This document shows, piece by piece, positions 26,320-34,301 of a stretch of DNA of 64,000 bases (position 1 is its first letter; every line of letters begins with the position of its first letter). The notes under the pieces were generated by a model that worked only from the letters and a program-made list of their open reading frames with translations, did not search any database and was not told where the DNA came from. The position numbers were made by a program, and so were the translations under genes. Location: positions 1,960,718 to 2,024,717 of the forward strand of contig NZ_HE997626.1 in NCBI RefSeq assembly GCF_000312385.1, in the 5' to 3' direction. The stretch is from Tsukamurella sp. 1534. GTDB lineage: Bacteria; Actinomycetota; Actinomycetes; Mycobacteriales; Mycobacteriaceae.

Positions 26320-27792
26320 ATGAATACATCGCCTGAGGTCCCGCCGGACGCGGAGGACGACCAGCATCTCACCCGGGCCCTCACGAACCGGCACATCCAG
26401 CTCATCGCGATCGGCGGCGCGATCGGCACCGGCCTTTTCATGGGCTCCGGCAAGACCATCTCGGTGGCCGGGCCGTCGGTGATCCTCGTGTACATGGTGA
26501 TCGGCTTCATGCTCTACTTCGTCATGCGGGCGATGGGCGAGTTGCTGCTGAGTCGCACCGGATACCGCAACTTCTCCGATTTCGCCGGCGACATCCTGGG
26601 CCCGTGGGCCGCGCACTTCACCGGCTGGACGTACTGGTTCTGCTGGGTGGTCACCGCCGTCGCCGATGTGGTGGTGATCGCGTCGGTGTACATCACGTTC
26701 TGGGCCGAGGACATCCCGCCGTGGATCCCGGCGATCGCCGTGATCCTGCTGCTGATCGGGCTGAACCTGCCGACCGTCCGCGCCTTCGGCGAGACCGAGT
26801 TCTGGTTCGCCATGATCAAGATCATCGCGATCGTCGCCCTCATCATCGTGGGTGCGGTGCTCACCATCACCGGGTTCGAGCACGACGGTGCCCGCGCCTC
26901 GCTGACCAACCTCTGGGAGTTCGGCGGCGTGTTCCCCACGGGCTTCATGGGATTCGTCGCGGGCTTCCAGATCGCGGTGTTCGCCTTCGTCGGCATCGAG
27001 TTGGTGGGCACCACCGCCGCCGAGACCAAGAACCCGGAGAAGAACCTGCCGCGGGCGATCAACTCGATCCCCCTGCGCATCCTGCTGTTCTACGTGGGCT
27101 CGCTGATCGTGCTCATGTCGGTCGTGCCGTGGGACCGGTTCAGCAAGGACGAGTCCCCGTTCGTCATGCTCTTCACCCTCGCCGGCTTCGGGGCCGCCGC
27201 CCACCTCGTCAACGCCGTCGTGCTGACCTCGGCGATGTCGTCGGCGAACTCGGGCATCTACTCCACCTCACGCATGGTCTACGGGCTCGCGACGGAGGGC
27301 GACGCGCCCCGCGTGTTCGCGAAGCTGTCGCGCCGGAAGGTGCCGCAGAACGCGCTGTTCCTCACGGCCGTCATGCTGCTGTCCTCGGTGGTGCTGCTGG
27401 CGTTCGACCTCGACAAGTCGGCGGGCTTCACGGTGGTCACCACCGTCTCGTCGCTGTGTTTCATGTTCGTGTGGTCGATCATCCTGGCCAGCTACCTGGT
27501 GTACCGGGCGCGCCGCCCGCAGGCGCACGCCGAGAGCACCTTCGCGATGCCACTCGGGTCCCTCATGCCGTGGGTGGTGTTCGCGTTCTTCGCGTTCCTG
27601 CTGTGGGCGTTCACGCGCGAGACCGACACCCTGCAGGCGATGATCGTGACCCCGATCTGGTTCCTCGTGGTGGGCGTCGCGTATGCGATCATCCGCCGCA
27701 CGCCCGAGCACCGGCGGGCGCGCGCCGAGTTCGCCGAGCGCGCCGCCGCAGAGAGGGCCGAGGCCGCGGAGTGGCGCCTCACGCACACGTAG
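26320..27792 (+). CDS. Amino acid permease, CycA-like (D-serine/D-alanine/glycine)
   Basis: A 490-residue APC-superfamily permease with 12 helices. The N-terminal LTRALTNRHIQLIAIGGAIG motif, GTGLFMGSG in helix 1 and GIELVGTTAAETKNPEKNLPRAINSIP after helix 6 are hallmarks of the amino-acid transporter family. Helix spacing and ANSGIYSTSRMVYGLATEG resemble CycA. A highly charged Ala/Glu/Arg tail follows the last helix. ATG 26320 is preferred over in-frame GTG 26308. TAGTGT lies 8 bases upstream, slightly long for a leaderless start. Confidence 0.85.
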   Translation: MNTSPEVPPDAEDDQHLTRALTNRHIQLIAIGGAIGTGLFMGSGKTISVAGPSVILVYMVIGFMLYFVMRAMGELLLSRTGYRNFSDFAGDILGPWAAHFTGWTYWFCWVVTAVADVVVIASVYITFWAEDIPPWIPAIAVILLLIGLNLPTVRAFGETEFWFAMIKIIAIVALIIVGAVLTITGFEHDGARASLTNLWEFGGVFPTGFMGFVAGFQIAVFAFVGIELVGTTAAETKNPEKNLPRAINSIPLRILLFYVGSLIVLMSVVPWDRFSKDESPFVMLFTLAGFGAAAHLVNAVVLTSAMSSANSGIYSTSRMVYGLATEGDAPRVFAKLSRRKVPQNALFLTAVMLLSSVVLLAFDLDKSAGFTVVTTVSSLCFMFVWSIILASYLVYRARRPQAHAESTFAMPLGSLMPWVVFAFFAFLLWAFTRETDTLQAMIVTPIWFLVVGVAYAIIRRTPEHRRARAEFAERAAAERAEAAEWRLTHT

Positions 27793-27804
27793 CGCGGCGC
27801 CGGG

Positions 27805-29961
27805 TCAGGCCGTCGTGACCCGCACCCAGGTGCTGTTCACGGCGGCGTTGCCGGAGAGCCGGTCGACCCGGGCGGGGTCGTGCAGGGTGTTGACGTTCTG
27901 CCCCGGCAGCCCGTCGGCCACGCGCCACCCGGTGCCGCTGTGGCCCCAGCCGTGCGGGACGGCGACGGTGCCGGGACGCATCTCGTCACTCACCTCCAGG
28001 GCCACCTCGATGGTGCCGGTGCGCGAGCTGACCGCGACGGTCTCGGCGCCGGTCACACCGCACCGCTCCGCGTCCGCCGGGTGCATCAGCACGGAACAGC
28101 GGTTCGAGCCGGAGACCATCGTGGGCAGGTTGTGCAGCCACGAGTTGTTGCTCTTGAGCTGCCGCCGGCCGATCAGTTTCAAGTCGTATCCGTCGTCCTC
28201 GGGCGTCGACGGTCCGCGGCCGGCCAGCGCCGCGGCGAGCGTCGAGCGGGCCTCGGCGACGAACGACTCCGGCGCGAGCCGTACCCGGCGGTCGCGGGTG
28301 GCGATCACCTTCCGCAGCCGGGGCCGCAGCGGGCCGAGGTCGACCCCGCCCGCGGTCTCGCGCATCCGCCGGACGGTGAGCCCCCGGCGGCCGCGGCGCA
28401 GGACGCCGTAGGGCCCGAGTGCGAGGGGGAGCGCCGCCATCCGGTCGGGGGTGAAGGCGTCGCTGAGCCGGCGGAGCGGGCGGCCGAGGAGCCTGCGCGC
28501 GGGCACGGGCAGCACCTCGAGGATCAGCCGGTTGAGGATCTGCCAGTCGTCCAGCCCGCCCGTGGGCGGATCGAGGACGGGGTGCGAGTACCGGGCGTTG
28601 TTCCGCACGCTGAACACGGGGAAGAGGAAGTTGAAGCCGCCGCGCTCCAGGTGCGAGAGCGGGGGCAGGATGAAATCGGCGTGCCGGGTGGTCTCCGTGA
28701 CGTAGATGTCCACGGACACCAGGAGATCCAGGCCCGCGAGGCCCTCGTCGAGCTCGCCGCGGTGGGGGATCGAGGAGACGGGGTTGCCGGCGAACGTGAC
28801 CATCGCACGGATCCGGCCCGGCCCCGGCGTCGTCACCTCGTCGGCGAGGGCCGCGACGGGCAGCTCCCCGCGGAACGACGGGTACCTCCCCGATCGGTCG
28901 GTCCACTTCCGGTAGCCGACGGGAAGGAACTTCGCGAGCGCGGGCGCGTCGATCGGCGGCGTCGTGAACATCATCCCGCCGGGCCGGTCCAGGTTGCCCG
29001 TGACCGTGTTGATCGCCGTGATCAGCCAGGTCACCAGGGTGCCGGTCTCCTGCTGGCAGATTCCGATGCGGCAGTACATCGCGGCCGACTCCGCGGCGGC
29101 GTGCTCGCGGGCGAGGGCCGTGATGGTCCCGGCGTCCACGCCGGCGAGGGGCGCCATCGCCTCCGGCGTCGCGCCGGCCACCAGGGCCCGCAGCTCGTCG
29201 ACGCCGTCCGCGATCCGGCGGACTGCGCCCAGGTCGCACAGCCCCTCGGCGAGCAGGACGTGCAGCACGCCCAGCAGCAGGTACACGTCGCCGCCCGGCG
29301 CGACGGCCACGTGCTGGTCCGCGATCCTCGCGGTCTCGGTGCGGCGCGGATCGATCACCACCACCGTCCCGCCGCGTTCGCGGACCGCCCTGATCCGCTT
29401 CTTCGCACCGGGCATCGTGGAGACCGACCCGTTCGACACCGCGGGATTGGCGCCGACGATCACCAGTCGGCGGGTGCGGTCGATGTCGACCACGGGCACC
29501 AGCGTGTTCGAGCCGAGCGTCCGCCACGCGGTGAACTCGTGCGGGTACTGGTCGATGGAGGAGGCGGAGAAGAAGTTCGGCGTGAGCATCGCGATCCGCA
29601 GCAGGAGGCCGTTCGCGACACCCACGCTGTGCGCGGCCGGGTTGCCGAGGTACATCGCGAGCGCGCGGAAGCCGTGCTCCTTGCGGACGGCCCGCAGGCG
29701 CGCGCCGACCTCGTCGAGCGCCTCGTCCCACCCGACGGGCTCGAACCCGTCGGCCGTCCTGCGTACGGGCGTGCGGAGCCGGTCGGGATCGTGGTGCAGG
29801 CCGCCCATCGCGGTGGCCTTCGGGCAGATGTAGCCGCGCGACAGCACGTCGTCGGGGTCGCCGGCGATGCGCGTGACCTGCCGCTCCCCGTCGACCGTGA
29901 CGAGAATTCCGCAATGCGCCTCGCACAGCGTGCAGTGGGTGGGATGGGTCGTCGTCGGCAT
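27805..29961 (-). CDS. Molybdopterin-dependent oxidoreductase (formate dehydrogenase/nitrate reductase superfamily)
   Basis: A 718-residue enzyme. An N-terminal 4Fe-4S site is formed by Cys10, Cys13, Cys17 and Cys46 (THCTLCEAHC and GYICPK). Mo-bis-PGD binding segments follow, including DIDRTRRLVIVGANPAVS and VVVIDPRRTETARIADQH, and the C-terminal molybdopterin dinucleotide-binding domain starts near residue 590 (LKSNNSWLHN). No electron-transfer or membrane subunit is adjacent, so it is a soluble single-subunit form. The substrate is not clear. ATG 29961 follows GAGGAG. An AT-rich patch at 30015-30045 may hold the promoter. Confidence 0.87.
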   Translation of the reverse strand: MPTTTHPTHCTLCEAHCGILVTVDGERQVTRIAGDPDDVLSRGYICPKATAMGGLHHDPDRLRTPVRRTADGFEPVGWDEALDEVGARLRAVRKEHGFRALAMYLGNPAAHSVGVANGLLLRIAMLTPNFFSASSIDQYPHEFTAWRTLGSNTLVPVVDIDRTRRLVIVGANPAVSNGSVSTMPGAKKRIRAVRERGGTVVVIDPRRTETARIADQHVAVAPGGDVYLLLGVLHVLLAEGLCDLGAVRRIADGVDELRALVAGATPEAMAPLAGVDAGTITALAREHAAAESAAMYCRIGICQQETGTLVTWLITAINTVTGNLDRPGGMMFTTPPIDAPALAKFLPVGYRKWTDRSGRYPSFRGELPVAALADEVTTPGPGRIRAMVTFAGNPVSSIPHRGELDEGLAGLDLLVSVDIYVTETTRHADFILPPLSHLERGGFNFLFPVFSVRNNARYSHPVLDPPTGGLDDWQILNRLILEVLPVPARRLLGRPLRRLSDAFTPDRMAALPLALGPYGVLRRGRRGLTVRRMRETAGGVDLGPLRPRLRKVIATRDRRVRLAPESFVAEARSTLAAALAGRGPSTPEDDGYDLKLIGRRQLKSNNSWLHNLPTMVSGSNRCSVLMHPADAERCGVTGAETVAVSSRTGTIEVALEVSDEMRPGTVAVPHGWGHSGTGWRVADGLPGQNVNTLHDPARVDRLSGNAAVNSTWVRVTTA

Positions 29962-30036
29962 GTGCTCACTCCTCGGTCCGCCGTCCACGCTAGTGGCCGG
30001 GGCGGTCCCGCGCAGGCGCTATGTTAATAAACGTTC

Positions 30037-31254
30037 TCAATCCTGTTCGGTGAGCATCGGGGCGTCCGGGCCCAGCGGGCGGTGCAGGAGCGCGCCGCGG
30101 GTGACGGCCGCGCGGCCGAACCGGGTGCGCAGCGAATCCAGCGCCAGATCGAGGTCCGGGCCGTGCTCGTCGCGGTCGAACGGCAGGCTGAGCTGCACGG
30201 CGCCGTGGTTCTCGAGGTTCGCCAGCGACAGGCCGATCAGGGTGCACCCACGGTCGCGGAGAAGGGGCATCGCCTCGGCGAGGAGCCTGCGTGCGGCGAC
30301 GAGGATGATCCGCGTCTCGTCGGTGGGCTCGCGGAGGGAGCGGGACCGGCTGACGGACGTGAAGTCGTCGAACCGGAGCCGCAGTTCGACGGTGCGCGTG
30401 ACCCGCCCCGCCGACCGCAGGCGTTCGCCCAGCCGATCGACGATGGCGAGGGCCGTGTCCTCGATGTCCTTCTCGGACTTCGGTCGCCGCCCGAGAGCGC
30501 GCTGCGCGCCGATCGACTTGCGCCGGCGGCCCGTTTCCACCCTGCGCGGATCGTGGGCCATGGACAGCGCGAACAGGTGCCGCCCGGACCCCGGCCCCAG
30601 CAGCGCGCTCAGCCGGCGTTCGCCCAGCTCGGCCATCTGCCCGACGGTGACGATGCCCGCGTCGTGAAGCCTGGCCTCGGTCTTCGGGCCGACGCCCCAG
30701 AGGCGGCGCACCGGCAGCGGATGCAGGAAGCGCAGTTCCGTGCCCGGCGGGACCACGAGCAGGCCGTCGGGCTTGCTGACGGCGCTCGCCACTTTGGCGA
30801 GGAACTTGGACCGGGCGATGCCGACGCTGATCGGCAGGCCCACCTCCACGCGCACCCGCTCGCGCAGGCGCGCGGCTATCTGCGCCGGCGTCCCGTCGAT
30901 CCGGTGCAGGCCGCCCACGTCCAGGAAGGCCTCGTCGACCGAGATGCCCTCGACCAGTGGTGTGATGTCCCGGAAGATCTCGAACACCCGCCTGCTGGCC
31001 TCCATGTAGGCGTCGAACCGGGCGGGCATCGTGTAGGCGAACGGGCACAGCGCCAGCGCTTCGCGGTGCGGCATGGGAGAGCGGACGCCGCGGGCTTTGG
31101 CCTCGTAGCTCGCGGCCAGCACCACGCCCGATCCGACGAGGACCGGCCGCCCGCGGAGCCACGGGTGATCCCGTTGCTCCACCGAGGCGTAGAACGAGTC
31201 CAGGTCGGCGTGGAGGATCGTGGCCTCCGCGCGATCCCGCCGTTCGAGGGGCAT
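30037..31254 (-). CDS. dinB: DNA polymerase IV (Y-family)
   Basis: A 405-residue translesion polymerase. The catalytic acidic residues lie in LHADLDSFYASVEQ and SVDEAFLDV, the steric region in AASYEAKARGV, and the helix-hairpin-helix in LPVRRLWGVGPKTEARL. A C-terminal QLSLPF motif is a beta-clamp-binding sequence. It copies damaged DNA with low fidelity. The start could be ATG 31254 or GTG 31269; neither has a ribosome binding site. No SOS box is seen upstream, so DNA-damage control is not evident. Confidence 0.93.
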   Translation of the reverse strand: MPLERRDRAEATILHADLDSFYASVEQRDHPWLRGRPVLVGSGVVLAASYEAKARGVRSPMPHREALALCPFAYTMPARFDAYMEASRRVFEIFRDITPLVEGISVDEAFLDVGGLHRIDGTPAQIAARLRERVRVEVGLPISVGIARSKFLAKVASAVSKPDGLLVVPPGTELRFLHPLPVRRLWGVGPKTEARLHDAGIVTVGQMAELGERRLSALLGPGSGRHLFALSMAHDPRRVETGRRRKSIGAQRALGRRPKSEKDIEDTALAIVDRLGERLRSAGRVTRTVELRLRFDDFTSVSRSRSLREPTDETRIILVAARRLLAEAMPLLRDRGCTLIGLSLANLENHGAVQLSLPFDRDEHGPDLDLALDSLRTRFGRAAVTRGALLHRPLGPDAPMLTEQD

Positions 31255-31649
31255 GTGCCGAGCGTGCACCGGGGGTCTGACAAGTCCGGCCGCGGGGCGT
31301 CGCGGAGTCGGGCGAATCGGCTGTTGACGGAACCGGGAGGAATCGGGCCGCGGTGACGTCGGAGCCGTGTGCGGCGGACGTGGTGGGCATCACACCCTGG
31401 TTCACATAAGGCAACCCCGTTCCGCAATGGAATTCCGGCGATGTGCGTCGGCAAATATGCTGCTCGGCCGGTGTACGACTATTTGCGTTCGACGTTTCGT
31501 TCAGGGATATCTCAGGGACCGTCGCGGAGATCCGTTGACCGCCTCCCGGGGGCGCGTTACGTTGCGGCCGTTCTCGATTCGAGCAGCGGATCGGGAGCGT
31601 TCACCCGCATTCGCAAACTCTTCTCACGAATCAGGAAGAAGGTTCTCTC
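31255..31649. other. Intergenic region upstream of the peptide operon
   Basis: These 395 bases between the divergent dinB and peptide genes are less GC-rich than the surroundings, mainly between about 31370 and 31530. They hold the promoter at 31535-31563, a short palindrome CTCGATTCGAG in the predicted leader and the ribosome binding site of the peptide gene. No convincing gene was found. An open frame at 31369-31662 lacks a ribosome binding site and a protein-like composition. Confidence 0.6.
31535..31563 (+). promoter_or_regulatory. SigA-type promoter of the peptide operon
   Basis: TTGACC (31535-31540) and TACGTT (31558-31563) are separated by 17 bases, close to the vegetative consensus. 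Transcription would start near 31570, leaving a leader of about 80 bases before the peptide gene. Confidence 0.6.
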
Positions 31650-31844
31650 ATGGCCGAGATGATCTCCAAGGTGAACGACAGTGCAGTTCTCGCGGGCCTC
31701 CCCGTGGAGCTGGATCGCCCCGAGTACGTGGGCATCACGGCGCCCGTCACGAGCGTCGGATTCGCCGCCGGTGGCGGCGGCGGTGTGGACGTGGCGGGCA
31801 TGGGCGGCGGCGCGGACTTCGCCGCCGCTGCCGGCGCCTTCTGA
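31650..31844 (+). CDS. Gly/Ala-rich small peptide, putative precursor of an SDP/RiPP-like product
   Basis: A 64-residue peptide. The first half (MAEMISKVNDSAVLAGLPVE, then LDRPEYVGITAPVTS) is mixed and leader-like. The second half, from about residue 37, is hydrophobic and glycine/alanine rich (VGFAAGGGGGVDVAGMGGGA, then DFAAAAGAF). There are no cysteines and no Sec signal peptide. AGGAAGAAGG lies 7 bases before the ATG, the promoter at 31535 is good, and a hairpin follows, so strong expression is expected. It heads an operon with an HTTM-hydrolase fusion and an SdpA-like protein. Function as a secreted, processed peptide is inferred from this context only. Confidence 0.65.
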   Translation: MAEMISKVNDSAVLAGLPVELDRPEYVGITAPVTSVGFAAGGGGGVDVAGMGGGADFAAAAGAF

Positions 31845-31858
31845 TCCGATCGATCGAC

Positions 31859-31890
31859 GGTCGCGCCCCGCGCAGCAGCGGGGCGCGACC
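31859..31890 (+). terminator. Intercistronic hairpin after the peptide gene
   Basis: GGTCGCGCCCCG (31859-31870) pairs perfectly with CGGGGCGCGACC (31879-31890) around an eight-base loop, 14 bases past the peptide stop and 22 before the next ATG. Such hairpins in precursor-peptide operons often act as partial terminators or mRNA stabilisers. Confidence 0.75.
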
Positions 31891-31912
31891 GCGACCACCC
31901 AGGAGGCGCACC

Positions 31913-33769
31913 ATGATTCGTCCTTCCCGACTTCTCTCGCGCCGACCGCGACTCGGTCGCGACGAGGCCCTCGGCGGAGCCGAGCGGCTGGCCGCGGTGT
32001 GCCACGCGGTCGCCTCCGCCGAGTACCTCACGCGTGAGATCGACCGTGGCCCCGGCGGTCTCGCGGACTGGTCGATCGAGCGGGATGAATTCCTCGCGCG
32101 GTCGCCGCGACTGGGTGCGGTGGTCGATCCCGTGTCCGGCCCCGCCGCGACCCGCGCCGCGCACATCGCCCGCCTGGCGGCCGCGTCGGCACTGCTGGCG
32201 CCCACGCCCGCGCCGGTGCGGGCCGCGGCCGGTGCGTCACTCGCGGTCACCTCCGCGGTCCTGCAGCCGCGCAACCACTTCGGCGCCGACGGTGCCGATC
32301 ACGTCTCGTTCATGGTGTCCGCGGTGTGCGCCCTGGCGCGGGCGGGGCGCGCGAATCCCAGGCTCGTCGACGCGTGCCTGTGGTATCTCGCCTCGCAGGC
32401 GACGCTGTCGTACACCGCGTCCGGATGGGTCAAGCTGACCAGCCCCGCGTGGCGCAGCGGGCGCGCGGTGCGCGAGGTGACCCGAACCCGGACATACGGG
32501 GACCCGTTGGCCTGGAAGGTGTTCGACTCCTTCCCCCGGGTCACCGCCGCACTCGAGCGGGGAGTCCTCGCATGCGAGTGCCTGTTCCCGGTGTCACTGC
32601 TGTTCGGCGGCCGGCCCGCGCCGTTCTTCGCCGCCGCGATGGGGACGTTCCACCTCGCCAACACCCGGGTGATGGGGCTCGGCCGGTTCTTCTGGGCCTT
32701 CACCTCGATGTACCCGCCGCTGCTGTACGCCACCGACCGGCGCCGGCGCGCCGGCGGCGCCGACGCCGCGGGTGCGCCGCGCAGCGACGCGTTCCCGCGG
32801 ACCGTCGCCCTCGGTGCCGCGGCCGCCGCCGTCGCCCTCAACGGCGCCCGTCTCCGGCGGCGCCGCCGGGTCCGGGCGGGGAGGGGCGACGAGCGGGTCC
32901 TGCGCACCGCGGCCGGGGCGCTCCGCTACCGCGTCGCCGGGGAGCCGCCCGGGGCGGCCGCGACGGCCACGGTGATCCTGGTCAACGGGCTCGGCGCCAT
33001 CCCCGAGGCGTGGGAGCACCTCGCCCTCGACCTCGCCGCCGATCACCGGGTCATCACCTACGACCGGGCGGAGGATCCGCCGCTCGGGGGCTCGCTGGAC
33101 GCCGAGGTCACCAGGCTCGCCGACCTCGTGCGGGCCGAGGGCGCGGGCGCGCCGGTGCACCTCGTGGGTCACTCGCTCGGCGGGTACCTCGCGCTGCGTG
33201 CGGCGGAATCCGCGGGGCCCGCCGTCGGCGCCGTCACCCTGCTCGACGCGAGCCACCCCGGCCAGCTCCGGCGGTCCGAGGTGCAGGCCACGGGCACCGC
33301 GCAGCTCGGTGCGGCGCTGCGGATCATCGCCTGGTCCATGCGCCTCGGGCTCGGTGAACTGGCGCAACGCCCGCGCACCGTCGACCGTCTGCCCGAACAC
33401 GTCCGCGGTCCCGCGGTGGACCGGTTCCGCGATCCGCGGCTGTGGGCGGCCGCGGACCGCGAATGGCGAGAGCTCCTCCGGGATTTCGAGGCGAAAGCGG
33501 GCGACCCGCCCGCGACCGCGGTGCCCCGGCTCGTGGTCACCGCCGAACTCAGCGAGGCCCACGACCCGGTCCACGCGCGGCTGCAGGACGAATACGCCGC
33601 CGCGGGCGCCCTCGCTCGCCGCGAGGTGATCGCGGGCGCCGACCACGACGACCTCCTGTACCGCGAGGAGCACGCGCTGCGGATCGCCGCGCTGGTGCGC
33701 GCATTCGAGACCGAAGCGCGGGTCGCCGGGATCCCGGAGAGGAAGGAGGGCAGCCGTGCCTCGGCGTGA
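31913..33769 (+). CDS. HTTM-like membrane domain fused to an alpha/beta hydrolase
   Basis: A 618-residue fusion. Residues about 50-300 form a multi-helix membrane domain with HTTM (vitamin K carboxylase-like, SdpB-like) features: QPRNHFGADGADHVSF, SYTASGWVKLTSPAWRSG and GTFHLANTRVMGLGRFFW. After an Arg-rich linker, residues about 325-610 are an alpha/beta hydrolase with oxyanion VNGLG, nucleophile Ser421 in VGHSLGGY and His in GADHDD; the acid is probably in the ELSEAHDP segment. ATG 31913 follows AGGAGG. The membrane domain would handle the small peptide and the hydrolase might cleave or release it; this is inference. It overlaps the next gene by 14 bases. Confidence 0.72.
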   Translation: MIRPSRLLSRRPRLGRDEALGGAERLAAVCHAVASAEYLTREIDRGPGGLADWSIERDEFLARSPRLGAVVDPVSGPAATRAAHIARLAAASALLAPTPAPVRAAAGASLAVTSAVLQPRNHFGADGADHVSFMVSAVCALARAGRANPRLVDACLWYLASQATLSYTASGWVKLTSPAWRSGRAVREVTRTRTYGDPLAWKVFDSFPRVTAALERGVLACECLFPVSLLFGGRPAPFFAAAMGTFHLANTRVMGLGRFFWAFTSMYPPLLYATDRRRRAGGADAAGAPRSDAFPRTVALGAAAAAVALNGARLRRRRRVRAGRGDERVLRTAAGALRYRVAGEPPGAAATATVILVNGLGAIPEAWEHLALDLAADHRVITYDRAEDPPLGGSLDAEVTRLADLVRAEGAGAPVHLVGHSLGGYLALRAAESAGPAVGAVTLLDASHPGQLRRSEVQATGTAQLGAALRIIAWSMRLGLGELAQRPRTVDRLPEHVRGPAVDRFRDPRLWAAADREWRELLRDFEAKAGDPPATAVPRLVVTAELSEAHDPVHARLQDEYAAAGALARREVIAGADHDDLLYREEHALRIAALVRAFETEARVAGIPERKEGSRASA

Positions 33770-34292
33770 ACCCGCCGCGCGGGCGGTCGAATGGGGGCTC
33801 GCCGGGGCCCTCCTGGTGACCGCGGCCGCGCAGCACCCCAACAAGATGTTCGACCGGGTGCGCCGCGCCGACAGGCTCGGGGTGCTCATCCCCAACTGGC
33901 GGTTCTTCGCCCCCGAGCCGGCCCGGCACGATTTTCACGTCGTGTACCGGGTGGCCACGGCCGGCGGCACGGTGAGCCCATGGGCGGACGCCTCGCCTCC
34001 CGCCGCACGACGCTGGCGGCACGCCGTCTTCTTCCCCGAACGCCGCCGCGACAAGGCCCTCTCGGACGTGTGCACCGAGGTGGGCATCGGGGCCTCGCGC
34101 GGCGACGTGAGCGACGCGGTCCCGTACCGCCTGCTCCGCGGCTTCGTCGGCTCCGCCGTGCGCCGGGAGCACGGCGGCCGGACCGGCCAGGATGCGGTGA
34201 CGGGCTTCCAATTCGCCCTCATCCGGTACCCGGGTTACGACGATTCGGAGGATCCGCAACACGTCCTGGTCTCGGAGTTCGTGCGTATGTAG
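33756..34292 (+). CDS. SdpA-like/HTTM-partner protein
   Basis: A 178-residue protein. One N-terminal hydrophobic segment (WGLAGALLVTAAAQ) is followed by VLIPNWRFFAPEPARHDFHV and VYRVAT. The pattern Pro-x-Trp-x-Phe-Phe-x3-Pro after a helix is typical of SdpA and of small proteins encoded beside HTTM genes. In Bacillus, SdpA and SdpB are both needed to mature the SdpC peptide toxin. GTG 33756 is preceded by GGAGAGGAAGGAGGG and overlaps the fusion gene by 14 bases, so translation is coupled. Its own stop codon TAG forms part of the promoter of the next gene. Confidence 0.65.
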   Translation: MPRREPAARAVEWGLAGALLVTAAAQHPNKMFDRVRRADRLGVLIPNWRFFAPEPARHDFHVVYRVATAGGTVSPWADASPPAARRWRHAVFFPERRRDKALSDVCTEVGIGASRGDVSDAVPYRLLRGFVGSAVRREHGGRTGQDAVTGFQFALIRYPGYDDSEDPQHVLVSEFVRM

Positions 34293-34301
34293 CATCGGGA
34301 A

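Noticed and set aside
31255-31400. SOS box for dinB
   Set aside because: No sequence close to TCGAAC-N4-GTTCGA was found upstream of dinB.
31369-31662. Open frame of 97 codons upstream of the peptide gene
   Set aside because: It has no ribosome binding site or domain-like pattern, spans the predicted promoter and overlaps the peptide start in another frame.
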